Positions 18,548-26,465 of a stretch of 64,000 bases of DNA are shown here, in pieces. Source of the DNA: Massilia sp. erpn. GTDB lineage: Bacteria; Pseudomonadota; Gammaproteobacteria; Burkholderiales; Burkholderiaceae_D. The notes under the pieces are model-generated. The model saw only the letters and a list, made by a program, of their open reading frames with translations. It was not told the origin of the DNA and did no database searches. Each line of letters begins with the position of its first letter. Positions within the stretch are counted from its first letter, which is position 1. The position numbers were made by a program, and so were the translations under genes. Where the stretch lies: NCBI RefSeq assembly GCF_024400215.1, contig NZ_CP053748.1, forward strand, positions 2,790,001 through 2,854,000, read 5' to 3'.

Positions 18548-19543
18548 ATGAGCAAATCGATTCGTATGCGCCGCGTGGCGGCGCTGCTGGCGCTGCTGGG
18601 CGCAGGTGTGCTGGGCCAAGGCGCGGCGCAGGCCGCCGACGTCGGCATCAGCCCCTGGGGGCCGAAGGACGAGATCGGCCGCCTGAACCTGGTCACGCCG
18701 GCGTCGCGCGCCGCCATCATGGCGCGCGTCACGGGCGGCGCGGCTTACGACCTGTCGGTGGATTACTTCATCGGCATGCCGAGCTGGCAGGCCGCCGGCG
18801 ATCCGCCCTACCTGATGTGGATGACGCATACGCCGCACGGCAATGGCGTGTCCGACCCGATGGGCACCGGCAAGAAGATGAACGAGCACGTCAGCTACAC
18901 CGGTGCCGCCATCTCCATGTACTCGCATATGGGTACCCACATCGACGCCCTCAACCACTTCGGCCTGAACGGCAAGATCTATAACGGCTTCAAGGCCTCC
19001 GAGCACCTGGGCGACCGCGGCTGGGACGTGACCGGCGCCGAAAAGCTGCCGCCCATCATCGCGCGCGGCGTGATGATCGACGTGGCCGCCGCCAAGGGCG
19101 TGAGCATGCTGCCGGATGCTTACCGCATCACGCGCCAGGACCTGGTCGAGGCGCTGGCCAAGCAGAAGGTGGCGCTGGAAAAAGGCGATGTGGTGCTGAT
19201 CCGCACCGGCCGCATGCAGCAGTATGAGAAGGCGCAGGAATACATGGCCAATCCGCCCGGCATGGGCCTGGACGCGGCACGCTTCCTGGTGGAAGACAAG
19301 GGTGCCATGGTGGTGGGGGCCGACAATCTGAGCTTCGAAACCTTCCCGTCCGAAGTCAAGGATAACTACATCCCGCTGCACACCTATCTGCTGGCCGAGC
19401 ACGGCGTGCCGATCATGGAGCTGGTGAACCTGGAAGGCCTGGCGCGCGACAAGGTCTACCAGTTCGCCTTCATCGGTGCTTCACTGAAGCTGCGCGGCGC
19501 CGACGCCGCCCCGATGCGCCCGATCGCTCTGCCGATCAAGTAA
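18548..19543 (+). CDS. secreted cyclase-family (kynurenine formamidase-like) metal hydrolase
   Basis: A 331-residue protein with a signal peptide (residues 1-29, ending AAQAA). It belongs to the cyclase family (PF04199), whose metal-binding signature HxGTHxD appears as SHMGTHIDALNHF. GDVVLIRTG and GADNLSFETFP are further family landmarks. Members hydrolyse amide or lactone bonds, for example N-formylkynurenine. The AGAAAGGAAAC ribosome-binding region supports the ATG. Secretion is unusual for a kynurenine-pathway enzyme, so a different extracytoplasmic substrate is likely. The end overlaps the antitoxin-like gene on the other strand by 8 bp. Confidence 0.85.
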   Translation: MSKSIRMRRVAALLALLGAGVLGQGAAQAADVGISPWGPKDEIGRLNLVTPASRAAIMARVTGGAAYDLSVDYFIGMPSWQAAGDPPYLMWMTHTPHGNGVSDPMGTGKKMNEHVSYTGAAISMYSHMGTHIDALNHFGLNGKIYNGFKASEHLGDRGWDVTGAEKLPPIIARGVMIDVAAAKGVSMLPDAYRITRQDLVEALAKQKVALEKGDVVLIRTGRMQQYEKAQEYMANPPGMGLDAARFLVEDKGAMVVGADNLSFETFPSEVKDNYIPLHTYLLAEHGVPIMELVNLEGLARDKVYQFAFIGASLKLRGADAAPMRPIALPIK

Positions 19544-20084
19544 GCGGTGCCGGATCAAGGCGCAGATACGACCAGTTGCCCTTGATCCATAATGTCATGC
19601 TGGCGCGCAGGCCAAGTTTTTGTCCTGCCGTCACCAGGGTATCCAGGCTGGTGTTGGCATCGTTCCAGAAGCCAGCCCATAGCCTGCCATTTGATGGAAG
19701 CAGCTTCTGAGCTTGTGCCAGCAAGGCCTCTGCCTTGTCCCGGCTGTCTATGAACACCAATACGATGCAGCTTTCATCGTCATGGGGCAGATGAGCGAGC
19801 AGGTCTTCATGTTCCTGGCCGGCGTTGATTGAGTGTTTCAATCCGGTCTGATCTTCAAGAATCAGTTTGGACACAGAGGCGGCGGAATGGCTTTGTGCCA
19901 AGCGCTGCATCAGATGCTCGCCGGGTAAGCTTAATCTGGCGTTCTTCCAATAGGCATTGACCGATGCCTGATCGTTTGGGTCATATGGGCAATCACTGGG
20001 ATCCACCCATTCCGGTGCAGCTGCAAGAGCTGCCTCAGCCTGAGCGCGGGAAAGAAAATTCCTCAAGGTATTTTCTTGTTTCAC
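19536..20084 (-). CDS. BrnA-like antitoxin candidate with a DUF3052-like C-terminal domain
   Basis: A 182-residue protein if started at the GTG at 20084, which follows GGAAGG by eight bases; in-frame starts at 20126 or 20120 would lengthen it. It overlaps the 3' end of the BrnT-type toxin gene by 50 bp, the toxin-first order of brnTA. The first 55 residues (EWVDPSDCPYDPND, AYWKNARLSLPG) resemble the N-terminal part of BrnA antitoxins. The usual C-terminal ribbon-helix-helix is absent. Instead about 120 residues (VLVFIDSRDKAEALL, GRLWAGFWND, GNWSYLRLDP) look like DUF3052 proteins. Antitoxin function is inferred from position and the N-terminal likeness. Confidence 0.6.
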   Translation of the reverse strand: MKQENTLRNFLSRAQAEAALAAAPEWVDPSDCPYDPNDQASVNAYWKNARLSLPGEHLMQRLAQSHSAASVSKLILEDQTGLKHSINAGQEHEDLLAHLPHDDESCIVLVFIDSRDKAEALLAQAQKLLPSNGRLWAGFWNDANTSLDTLVTAGQKLGLRASMTLWIKGNWSYLRLDPAPLT

Positions 20085-20319
20085 AATGATTAGCCTTCCA
20101 GGATGAGATGATGCGGGCATCGTCACCCGCCGGCGTCCAGACTACGACCACCGCCCGGTCATAGTACCAACAGATGCTTCTCAGACGCTGCTCGCCATAT
20201 GCGTAGGTTTTGTCCTCTTCTGTTTGCATAGGTAAGCCAAAACTTTGTTCCAGCAGCGCAAAATCAACCCCGTGGCTGAGCAGATTTTGACGCCTCTTGT
20301 TTTCGTCCCATAGCAGCAT
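20035..20319 (-). CDS. brnT: BrnT-family toxin (RelE-like ribonuclease)
   Basis: A 94-residue protein matching BrnT toxins along its length: LLWDENKRRQNLLSHGVDF at the start, GEQRLRSICWYYDRAVVVVWT in the middle and the diagnostic RIISSWKANHCETRKY near the end, where family members have RIISARKA..RE..Y. BrnT cleaves mRNA and is held inactive by BrnA, which also represses the pair. The next gene on the same strand overlaps it by 50 bp and should be the antitoxin. GC here is lower than in neighbouring genes, consistent with a mobile toxin-antitoxin module. Confidence 0.85.
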   Translation of the reverse strand: MLLWDENKRRQNLLSHGVDFALLEQSFGLPMQTEEDKTYAYGEQRLRSICWYYDRAVVVVWTPAGDDARIISSWKANHCETRKYLEEFSFPRSG

Positions 20320-20399
20320 GGGGGCAGCTTATGCCATGGCTGGCCGCTCCATAGTTCATCCTACTCTTGTTATGATCTTAATCAAGCGGGGCTGCTTGC

Positions 20400-20987
20400 T
20401 TACTTTAGCAAGCCTGCCAGCTCCACCGCCGTCTTAACCTGCATCTTGTCGAAGATGTGGGCGCGGTGCACTTCGACCGTGCGCATGCTGATGCCCAGTT
20501 CGTCGGCCACCACCTTGTTCATCTTGCCGGCCAGGATCAGGTCGAGCACCTCGCGTTCGCGCGTGGAGAGCGTGGCGAGGCGGGCGCGCACGGCGTCGGC
20601 GGCGCTGGCGTGGCGGGCGGCGGCCAGGCCTTCCTGCACGCGGTCCATCAGCTGGTTGTCGTTGAAGGGCTTTTCGCAGAAGTCGAAGGCGCCGCGCTTG
20701 AGGGCGTCGACCGCCATCGGCACGTCGCCGTGGCCGGTGAGGAAGATCACGGGCAGGCGCTGGGTCAGGCCGCGCGCGGCCAACTGGTCGAAGACGGCGA
20801 TGCCGTTCATTTCGGGCATGCGCACGTCGAGCAGCACGCAGTCGCCTTCGGCGTCGAACTGGCCGGCAGCGGCGTAGGCCAGGAAATCGGCCACGCTGGC
20901 GTAGGCGGTGGCGGCGATGCCGCGCGAACTGGCCAGCCAGGACAGGGAATCGCGCACCACCTCTTCGTCATCAACTATATGCAGCAT
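20400..20987 (-). CDS. dctR: FixJ/DctR-type response regulator
   Basis: A 195-residue two-domain regulator. The receiver has VDDEE, the phospho-acceptor Asp in CVLLDVRMPEMNG, Thr in FLTGHGD and Lys in CEKPF. The LuxR-type HTH at the C terminus has LSTREREVLDLI and NKVVADELGISMRTVEVHR. It lies 13 bp downstream of a PAS histidine kinase gene and next to a C4-dicarboxylate TRAP transporter operon transcribed the other way. The symbol rests on this context; FixJ-type DctR proteins with DctS control C4-dicarboxylate uptake in Rhodobacter. Confidence 0.85.
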   Translation of the reverse strand: MLHIVDDEEVVRDSLSWLASSRGIAATAYASVADFLAYAAAGQFDAEGDCVLLDVRMPEMNGIAVFDQLAARGLTQRLPVIFLTGHGDVPMAVDALKRGAFDFCEKPFNDNQLMDRVQEGLAAARHASAADAVRARLATLSTREREVLDLILAGKMNKVVADELGISMRTVEVHRAHIFDKMQVKTAVELAGLLK

Positions 20988-21000
20988 TGTGTCCCCTCGT

Positions 21001-23025
21001 TCAGTGTCCTGCGGTCGATGCCGGCAGTGTAAATGTGAATATGGTACCGCCTTGCGGGTTGTCGCCGTGTTCCAGCGTGCCGCCGTGGAATTCGATGGCG
21101 GTGCGGCAGATGTTCAGGCCCATGCCCATGCCTTCGGCCTTGGTGCTGAAGAAGGCCGAGAACAGGCGTTCGGCCACTTCGCGCGGAATGCCGTGGCCGC
21201 GGTCGATGACTTTCACCAGCACCTGCTCCGGTTCGGTTGCGCCGCCGGCCGCGTATTCGGCCACGATGCTCAGCACGCGCCGCGCGGGCGGCACGTCGGC
21301 CATCGATTCGATGGCGTTGCGCGTCAGGTTCAGCAGCACCTGCTCGATCATCACGCGGTCGGCGCGCACCATCGGCAGCGCGGCCGGAATATCCAGCACG
21401 AAGGAGACGTAGTGCTGGCGCGCCTGCATTTCGATCAGGGCGCGGATGCTGTCCACCATCGAGGCCAGGCTCACGTCCTGGCGTTCCGGCTCGCGCTTTT
21501 TCACGAATTCGTGCACGCTGCGGATGATCTGGCCGGCGCGCTGGGCCTGGGCGCTGGCCTGTTCCAGCGCGGGCCGCAGCAGATTGGCCTCCACCGGCTT
21601 GTGTTCGTCGGCATTGCGCTTGAGCAGATTCAGGGCCCCCGTGGTGTAGCTGGAAATGGCGGCCAGCGGCTGGTTCAGCTCATGCGCCAGCATGGAGGCG
21701 ATTTCGCCCATGGTGGCCAGGCGCGCGCTGGCCTGCAGCTTTTCCTGGTGCTCGCGGTTCAGTTCCTCGATGCGCTTGCGGTCCGAGATGTCGAGGATGG
21801 AGCCCATCCAGCCGGTCTGCCGGCCGTCCTTGTCCACCAGCGGCGCTTCGAAGATCAGCACCGGCACGCGTTCGCCGTCGGCGCGCTGGAAGATGGTTTC
21901 CACCTGGGGCGTGACGGCGCCCGCCAGCACGCTGGCCAGGCGGCCCTGGTATTCGGCCATGGCTTCCGGCGCCCAGTAAGGCATGGGCGGCAGCTTGCCC
22001 ACCAGTTCCTCGGCCGGGTAGCCCACCATCTGGCAGAAGGCTGGATTGACGTAGGTGATGCGGCCTTCCAGGTCGCGCGCGCGCAGGCCGGTGACCAGGG
22101 AGTTTTCCATCGCCGTGCGGAAGCTCATCTGCTGGCGCAGCGCGCCTTCGGCCGCCAGGCGGCGCGAGATATGTCCCCACAGCGCGAGCAGGCTCCATAA
22201 CAGCGCCAACGACAGCGCGATGACCGAGCCGACCAGCAGATTGGGCAGCAGGCGCGGTTCGCTCTTGATGCTGTCGGTGACGAGGGTGATGACGGTGCCG
22301 GGCAGGTCGAGCGCGCGCTTGTGCGTGTAGACGCCGTGGCCGGGACCGGCGGCGGCGCGCTGGGCCAGCACCTTGTCGTCGCGGTCGAGCAGAGTGATTT
22401 GATTGTCCTGGGCGAACCACCAGGGCACCATCTCTTCCAGCACGGCGCTGAGCTGGAAGGTGGCGACCAGGCTGCCCAGCCAGCGTTCGCCGCTGAACAG
22501 GGGGACGTGGAAATCCATCATGATGGCGCCCGGCGGGCCGGCCGGATTCTCGGCCTGGACCTCCGGCTGGGCGTAGACGGGATTGCGCGACAGGCGGGCG
22601 CGTTCCGAAGCGGCCAGCGAGGCCGGCGCCAGGCTGGCCAGGGCCGGCGGCGCTTCCTCGCTGGAGGCCTGCACCTTGCCCTCGGCATCGACCCACATCA
22701 CGCGGCGCAGCTCGCGGCCGTTCTTCAGCAGGTTTTCCAGGCGCTGCCGCAGGCGCGCGCCATGCAGCTGGCCGGCGGCGATTTCGCCGCCCAGGCCGCG
22801 CAAGCTCTCTTCATGGCGGCCAAGCTGGAAGCGGATGGTCTGTTCCACCCACAAGGTATCGGCGATCAGCTGCTCCTGGCGCTCGCTGCGCTCCATCTGG
22901 CGCGCCTGCCAGGGCAGCCAGATCAGGATGGCGAGAAAGAACAACACCAGCACCACGGGCAGCAGCCAGCGCACCGGATGGGCAAAATGCAGGCGGCTGG
23001 ACGTGGTCGGGGCGGAATTAGGCAT
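21001..23025 (-). CDS. dctS: membrane PAS sensor histidine kinase, DctS-like
   Basis: A 674-residue sensor. Transmembrane helix 1 (residues 20-40) and helix 2 (about 270-293) bound a periplasmic sensing domain of some 230 residues. A PAS domain (about 320-430) precedes the kinase core, whose H box is GEIASMLAHELNQPLAAISSY. The N box LLNLTRNAIESM, DRGHGIP and GMGMGLNICRTAI follow. It should detect extracellular C4-dicarboxylates and phosphorylate the FixJ-type regulator encoded 13 bp downstream. The pair is divergent from dctPQM, a standard dctSR-dctPQM arrangement. Confidence 0.88.
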   Translation of the reverse strand: MPNSAPTTSSRLHFAHPVRWLLPVVLVLFFLAILIWLPWQARQMERSERQEQLIADTLWVEQTIRFQLGRHEESLRGLGGEIAAGQLHGARLRQRLENLLKNGRELRRVMWVDAEGKVQASSEEAPPALASLAPASLAASERARLSRNPVYAQPEVQAENPAGPPGAIMMDFHVPLFSGERWLGSLVATFQLSAVLEEMVPWWFAQDNQITLLDRDDKVLAQRAAAGPGHGVYTHKRALDLPGTVITLVTDSIKSEPRLLPNLLVGSVIALSLALLWSLLALWGHISRRLAAEGALRQQMSFRTAMENSLVTGLRARDLEGRITYVNPAFCQMVGYPAEELVGKLPPMPYWAPEAMAEYQGRLASVLAGAVTPQVETIFQRADGERVPVLIFEAPLVDKDGRQTGWMGSILDISDRKRIEELNREHQEKLQASARLATMGEIASMLAHELNQPLAAISSYTTGALNLLKRNADEHKPVEANLLRPALEQASAQAQRAGQIIRSVHEFVKKREPERQDVSLASMVDSIRALIEMQARQHYVSFVLDIPAALPMVRADRVMIEQVLLNLTRNAIESMADVPPARRVLSIVAEYAAGGATEPEQVLVKVIDRGHGIPREVAERLFSAFFSTKAEGMGMGLNICRTAIEFHGGTLEHGDNPQGGTIFTFTLPASTAGH

Positions 23026-23060
23026 TTTCGGAGCGTAACGATTCTAAAAACAAGGGCTAT

Positions 23061-23074
23061 TGTGGTTAACCACA
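23061..23074. promoter_or_regulatory. perfect palindrome between dctS and dctP, candidate DctR operator
   Basis: TGTGGTTAACCACA is a perfect 14-bp palindrome in the 127-bp divergent region, 36 bp from the dctS start and 20 bp upstream of a candidate dctP -35 element. The position suits an activator site serving dctPQM. Assignment to DctR is inference. Confidence 0.5.
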
Positions 23075-23093
23075 GTTGAAATGCAAATTTCCA

Positions 23094-23123
23094 TTGGACA
23101 AAATCAACATGCAAGAATAATAA
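23094..23123 (+). promoter_or_regulatory. candidate sigma-70 promoter of dctP
   Basis: TTGGAC (23094-23099) and TAATAA (23118-23123) are separated by 18 bp and lie 30 bp before the dctP start. A reasonable match chosen by eye, without scoring. Confidence 0.4.
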
Positions 23124-23152
23124 TTCAGCCCTTTTTCATTCGTGGAGACAGC

Positions 23153-24145
23153 ATGAAACTCAAGTCCGTCCTGGTCGCGTTGAGCGCGGCCGCCTGCATC
23201 ACGTCCAACGCCTTCGCCCAAGCCCCCATCGTCATCAAGTTCAGCCACGTGGTGGCGACCGACACGCCGAAAGGCCAGGCCGCCGAGCGCTTCAAGCAGC
23301 TGGCCGAGAAGGCCACCAATGGCCGCGTGAAAGTGGAAGTGTATCCGAACAGCCAGCTGTACAAGGACAAGGAAGAGCTGGAAGCCCTGCAACTGGGCGC
23401 GGTGCAGATGCTGGCCCCCTCGCTGGCCAAATTCGGCCCGCTGGGCGTGAAAGAGTTCGAAGTCTTCGACCTGCCCTACATCTTCCCGACCAAGACCGCG
23501 CTGTACAACGTGACCGAAGGCCCGATCGGCAAGGGCCTGCTGAAAAAGCTGGAAGGCAAGGGCATCACCGGCCTGGCCTACTGGGATAACGGCTTCAAGG
23601 TCATGTCGGCCAACAAGCCGCTGAAGATGCCGGCCGACTTCAAGGGCCAGAAGCTGCGCATCCAGTCCTCCAAGGTGCTGGACGCGCAGATGCGCGCCCT
23701 GGGCGCCAACCCGCAGGTGCTGGCCTTCTCCGAGGTCTACCAGGCCTTGCAGACCGGCGTGGTGGATGGCACCGAGAATCCGCCATCGAATATGTATACC
23801 CAGAAGATGCATGAGGTGCAGAAGCATGTGACCGTGTCCAACCACGGCTACCTGGGCTATGCCGTGATCGTCAACAAGAAGTTCTGGGACGGCCTGCCGG
23901 CCGACGTGCGCGGCCAGCTGGAAGGCGCGATGCGCGAAGCGACCACCTACGAGAAAGCCATCGCCCAGCGCGACAACGATATGGCCCTGGAAGCCATCAA
24001 GAAATCCGGCAAGACCCAGATCTACACGCTGAGCGCCCAGGAAACGGCGGAATGGCGCAAGGTCCTGCTGCCGGTGCACAAGCAGATGGAAGACCGCATC
24101 GGCAAAGACCTGATCGGCGCCATCAACAAGGAAAGCGCGAAGTAA
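23153..24145 (+). CDS. dctP: TRAP transporter solute-binding protein DctP
   Basis: A 330-residue periplasmic binding protein with a Sec signal peptide (to about residue 22, NAFAQ). The DctP family core is clear: IKFSHVVATDTPKGQAAERF, a G..KLRIQSS segment whose Arg normally pairs with the ligand carboxylate, and DGTENPPSN. It delivers C4-dicarboxylates (succinate, malate, fumarate) or a similar acid to DctQM. The ATG at 23153 is preceded by GGAGA; an upstream in-frame TTG is rejected because it would precede the signal peptide. An intrinsic terminator separates it from dctQ. Confidence 0.92.
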   Translation: MKLKSVLVALSAAACITSNAFAQAPIVIKFSHVVATDTPKGQAAERFKQLAEKATNGRVKVEVYPNSQLYKDKEELEALQLGAVQMLAPSLAKFGPLGVKEFEVFDLPYIFPTKTALYNVTEGPIGKGLLKKLEGKGITGLAYWDNGFKVMSANKPLKMPADFKGQKLRIQSSKVLDAQMRALGANPQVLAFSEVYQALQTGVVDGTENPPSNMYTQKMHEVQKHVTVSNHGYLGYAVIVNKKFWDGLPADVRGQLEGAMREATTYEKAIAQRDNDMALEAIKKSGKTQIYTLSAQETAEWRKVLLPVHKQMEDRIGKDLIGAINKESAK

Positions 24146-24155
24146 GCGCAATCCG

Positions 24156-24184
24156 GGGACGGCCAAGGCGCCGTCCCTTTTTTT
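24156..24184 (+). terminator. intrinsic terminator/attenuator between dctP and dctQ
   Basis: GGGACGGC (24156-24163) pairs with GCCGTCCC (24170-24177) around a six-base loop and is followed by seven T residues. It sits inside the operon, 11 bp after the dctP stop. Partial read-through would give more binding protein than membrane subunits. Confidence 0.9.
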
Positions 24185-24206
24185 CTCCAATACCGGAAGA
24201 GACACC

Positions 24207-24770
24207 ATGAAATTCCTGGACCACCTGGAAGAGTGGATCATTGCGTTCCTGATGGGCGCGGCCACCTTCATCATTTTCGTCGCGGTCGTGCACCGCTATC
24301 TGGCCGGGCTGCCCATCCCCGGCGTGCAGGACTTCCTGATCCAGATCAACACCAGCTGGGCGCAAGAGCTGTGCATCTATATGTTCGTGTGGATGGCCAA
24401 GTTCGGCGCCGCCTATGGCGTGCGCACCGGCATCCACGTCGGGGTCGATGTGCTGATCAACCGCCTCAGCCCCGCCCTGCGTTCCAAGTTTGTGATCTTC
24501 GGCCTGCTGGCCGGCGCCCTGTTCACCGGCATCGTCGGCACCCTGGGCGCCAGCTTCGTGTGGGAGATGGCGCATACCGACCAGACCTCGGCCGATATGG
24601 AAGTGCCGATGTGGCTGGTGTACCTGGCCGTGCCTTGCGGCTCCTACCTGATGTGCTTCCGCTTCCTGCAGGTGATGGTGCAGTTTGTGCGCACCGGCGA
24701 ACTGCCGAAACATGACCATGCCCACGTCGAGGGTCTGGACGAAGAGCTGGAAAAAGGAGCGAAAGCATGA
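24207..24770 (+). CDS. dctQ: TRAP transporter small membrane subunit DctQ
   Basis: A 187-residue protein with four hydrophobic segments; LEEWIIAFLMGAATFIIF opens the first. The conserved SWAQELCIYMFVWMAKFGAAYG region with RTGIHVGVD identifies the DctQ family. It forms the small subunit of the sodium-coupled transporter. GGAAGAGA precedes the ATG. The end overlaps dctM by the bases ATGA, indicating coupled translation. Confidence 0.93.
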   Translation: MKFLDHLEEWIIAFLMGAATFIIFVAVVHRYLAGLPIPGVQDFLIQINTSWAQELCIYMFVWMAKFGAAYGVRTGIHVGVDVLINRLSPALRSKFVIFGLLAGALFTGIVGTLGASFVWEMAHTDQTSADMEVPMWLVYLAVPCGSYLMCFRFLQVMVQFVRTGELPKHDHAHVEGLDEELEKGAKA

Positions 24771-26047
24771 ACGCCTTGATTATTTTCGTCTTGCTGCTGG
24801 TGCTGATGCTGACCGGGATGCCGATCTCGATCTCGCTCGGCCTGACGGTGCTGACCTTCCTCTTCACCATGACCAATGTGCCGATCGAATCGGTGGCGCT
24901 GAAGCTGTTTACCGGCATCGAGAAGTTCGAGATCATGGCGATCCCCTTCTTCATCCTGGCCGGTAACTTCCTCACCCACGGCGGCGTGGCGCGGCGCATG
25001 ATCGACTTCGCCAGCTCGATGGTGGGCCATTGGCACGGCGGCCTGGCGCTGGCGGGCGTGATGGCGTGCGCGCTGTTCGCGGCGGTCTCGGGTTCCAGCC
25101 CGGCGACCGTGGTGGCGATCGGCTCCATCATCCTGCCGGCCATGGTCAAGCAGGGTTATCCGAACCGCTTCGGCGCGGGCGTGATCACCACCTCGGGCGC
25201 GCTGGGCATCCTGATTCCGCCCTCGATCGTGATGGTGATGTACTCGGTCACGACCAACACCTCGGTGGGCAAGCTGTTCATGGCCGGCGTGGTGCCGGGC
25301 CTGATGCTGGCCTTCCTGCTCGGCCTGACCACATGGTTCCTGGCCAAGAAGCACAACTATCCGCGCCTGAAGAAAGCCACGTGGGGCGAACGCTTCAGCA
25401 CCTTCCGCAAGAGCGCCTGGGGCTTGCTGCTGATCGTGATCGTGATGGGCGGGATTTACACCGGCGTGTTCACGCCGACCGAAGCGGCCGCCATGGCTGC
25501 CGTGTACGCCTTCTTCATCGCCGTCTTCGTCTACAAGGATTTGAAGATCAGGCAGGTGGGCAAGGTGCTGCTCGATTCGGCTTCGATGTCGGCCATGCTG
25601 CTCTACATCATCACCAATGCCGTGCTGTTCTCCTTCCTCATGACCAGCGAGAACATCCCGCAGGCCATGGCCGAATGGATCACCGGCAAAGGCCTGGGCG
25701 TGGTCAGCTTCCTGCTGGTGGTGAATGTGCTGCTGCTGTTGGCGGGCAATGTGATGGAGCCCTCGTCCATCGTGCTGATCATGGCGCCGATCCTGTTCCC
25801 GGTGGCGATGAAACTGGGCATCGATCCGGTCCACTTCGGCATCCTGATCGTGGTGAATATGGAGGTCGGCATGTGCCACCCGCCGGTGGGGCTGAACCTG
25901 TATGTGGCCTCAGGGATCACCAAGATGGGTATCTCGGAATTGACCGTGGCCGTCATGCCTTGGCTGCTGACCATGCTCGGTTTCCTGTTGCTCATAACTT
26001 ACGTACCACAAATCTCGGTCTGGCTGCCTAACTTGATTTATTCCTGA
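24767..26047 (+). CDS. dctM: TRAP transporter large permease subunit DctM
   Basis: A 426-residue polytopic permease of the DctM family, with about 12 hydrophobic segments. Recognisable blocks are FFILAGNFLTHGGVARRM, FAAVSGSSPATVVAIG, GILIPPSIVMVMY and GMCHPPVGLNLYV. It starts inside the dctQ stop (ATGA overlap). Together with DctP and DctQ it makes a complete C4-dicarboxylate importer under control of the divergent kinase/regulator pair. Confidence 0.95.
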   Translation: MNALIIFVLLLVLMLTGMPISISLGLTVLTFLFTMTNVPIESVALKLFTGIEKFEIMAIPFFILAGNFLTHGGVARRMIDFASSMVGHWHGGLALAGVMACALFAAVSGSSPATVVAIGSIILPAMVKQGYPNRFGAGVITTSGALGILIPPSIVMVMYSVTTNTSVGKLFMAGVVPGLMLAFLLGLTTWFLAKKHNYPRLKKATWGERFSTFRKSAWGLLLIVIVMGGIYTGVFTPTEAAAMAAVYAFFIAVFVYKDLKIRQVGKVLLDSASMSAMLLYIITNAVLFSFLMTSENIPQAMAEWITGKGLGVVSFLLVVNVLLLLAGNVMEPSSIVLIMAPILFPVAMKLGIDPVHFGILIVVNMEVGMCHPPVGLNLYVASGITKMGISELTVAVMPWLLTMLGFLLLITYVPQISVWLPNLIYS

Positions 26048-26315
26048 ATCAAATAAATCCTTTCCCAAAATAAAGAGGGAAAATCGGCGCGCCATCGGTT
26101 ATGATGGCGTCGCTCCCAAATGGTGCAGATTGCATATGGAAATGCACCAAGGTAGCAAGGACATCAGGTTTAGTGGGGAGTGTAGAAGAAACGGTAATCG
26201 ATACCGCGGATACATGAGGAGACACGTGGCTTACAGAATGTCGTTGGAAAGCAGCTGAGGGCGGTCACAAGCCAGCTACAGCGCGCCAAACGGCCGGGGC
26301 CGCGCAATATGTTAA

Positions 26316-26342
26316 AACGCACCGCAAGGTGCGTTTTTTTTT
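26316..26342 (+). terminator. intrinsic terminator
   Basis: A perfect stem, ACGCACC pairing with GGTGCGT around a GCAA tetraloop, is followed by nine T residues. It is not immediately after a protein gene (dctM ends about 270 bp upstream), so it may end an unannotated transcript. Confidence 0.85.
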
Positions 26343-26400
26343 AAGCCTTGCACCGCAAGCTGCGTTTTTTTTAAGCCTTGCACCGCAAGCTGCGTTTTTA
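26341..26400 (+). repeat. two tandem 30-bp repeats derived from the adjacent terminator
   Basis: The 30-bp unit beginning TTAAGCCTTGCACCGCAAGC and ending in a T tract occurs twice (26341-26370, 26371-26400), differing only in the last base. Each contains an imperfect version of the upstream stem-loop (GCACC-GCAA-GCTGC) plus its T run, so the locus has three terminator-like units in a row. The last unit runs up to the ogt region. Confidence 0.85.
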
Positions 26401-26465
26401 TGCCCTTGGCCGCAGCGCGGCACTGGTGTAGCATGAATGCCACAAGAAGCAGGGGAGCAATTGTG

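Larger units (their letters stand above)
26048..26465. other. gene-free region with structured sequence, possible small RNA
   Basis: No convincing gene is found in these 418 bp. An inverted repeat TTTCCC...GGGAAA at 26061-26082 may end the dctM transcript. Further on are TGGTGCA...TGCACCA (about 26120-26149), CGGTA...TACCG (about 26192-26206) and a GC-rich hairpin near 26281-26305. These lead into a strong intrinsic terminator and two repeat copies of it. Such a run of hairpins ending at a terminator would suit a non-coding RNA on the plus strand, but no known RNA was recognised. Confidence 0.4.

Noticed and set aside
26120..26150. TGGTGCA...TGCACCA considered as an NtrC site or sigma-54 promoter
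   Set aside because: Half-sites are in the wrong order for NtrC (TGCACC..GGTGCA) and the GG to GC spacing does not fit sigma-54.
26048..26340. Region considered for 6S RNA, tmRNA, RNase P RNA or signal-recognition RNA
   Set aside because: None of the conserved cores I know of these RNAs is present; kept only as an unassigned structured region.
26341..26400. Tandem 30-bp repeats considered as a CRISPR array
   Set aside because: Only two direct units with no spacers; each is a terminator-like hairpin with a T tract.
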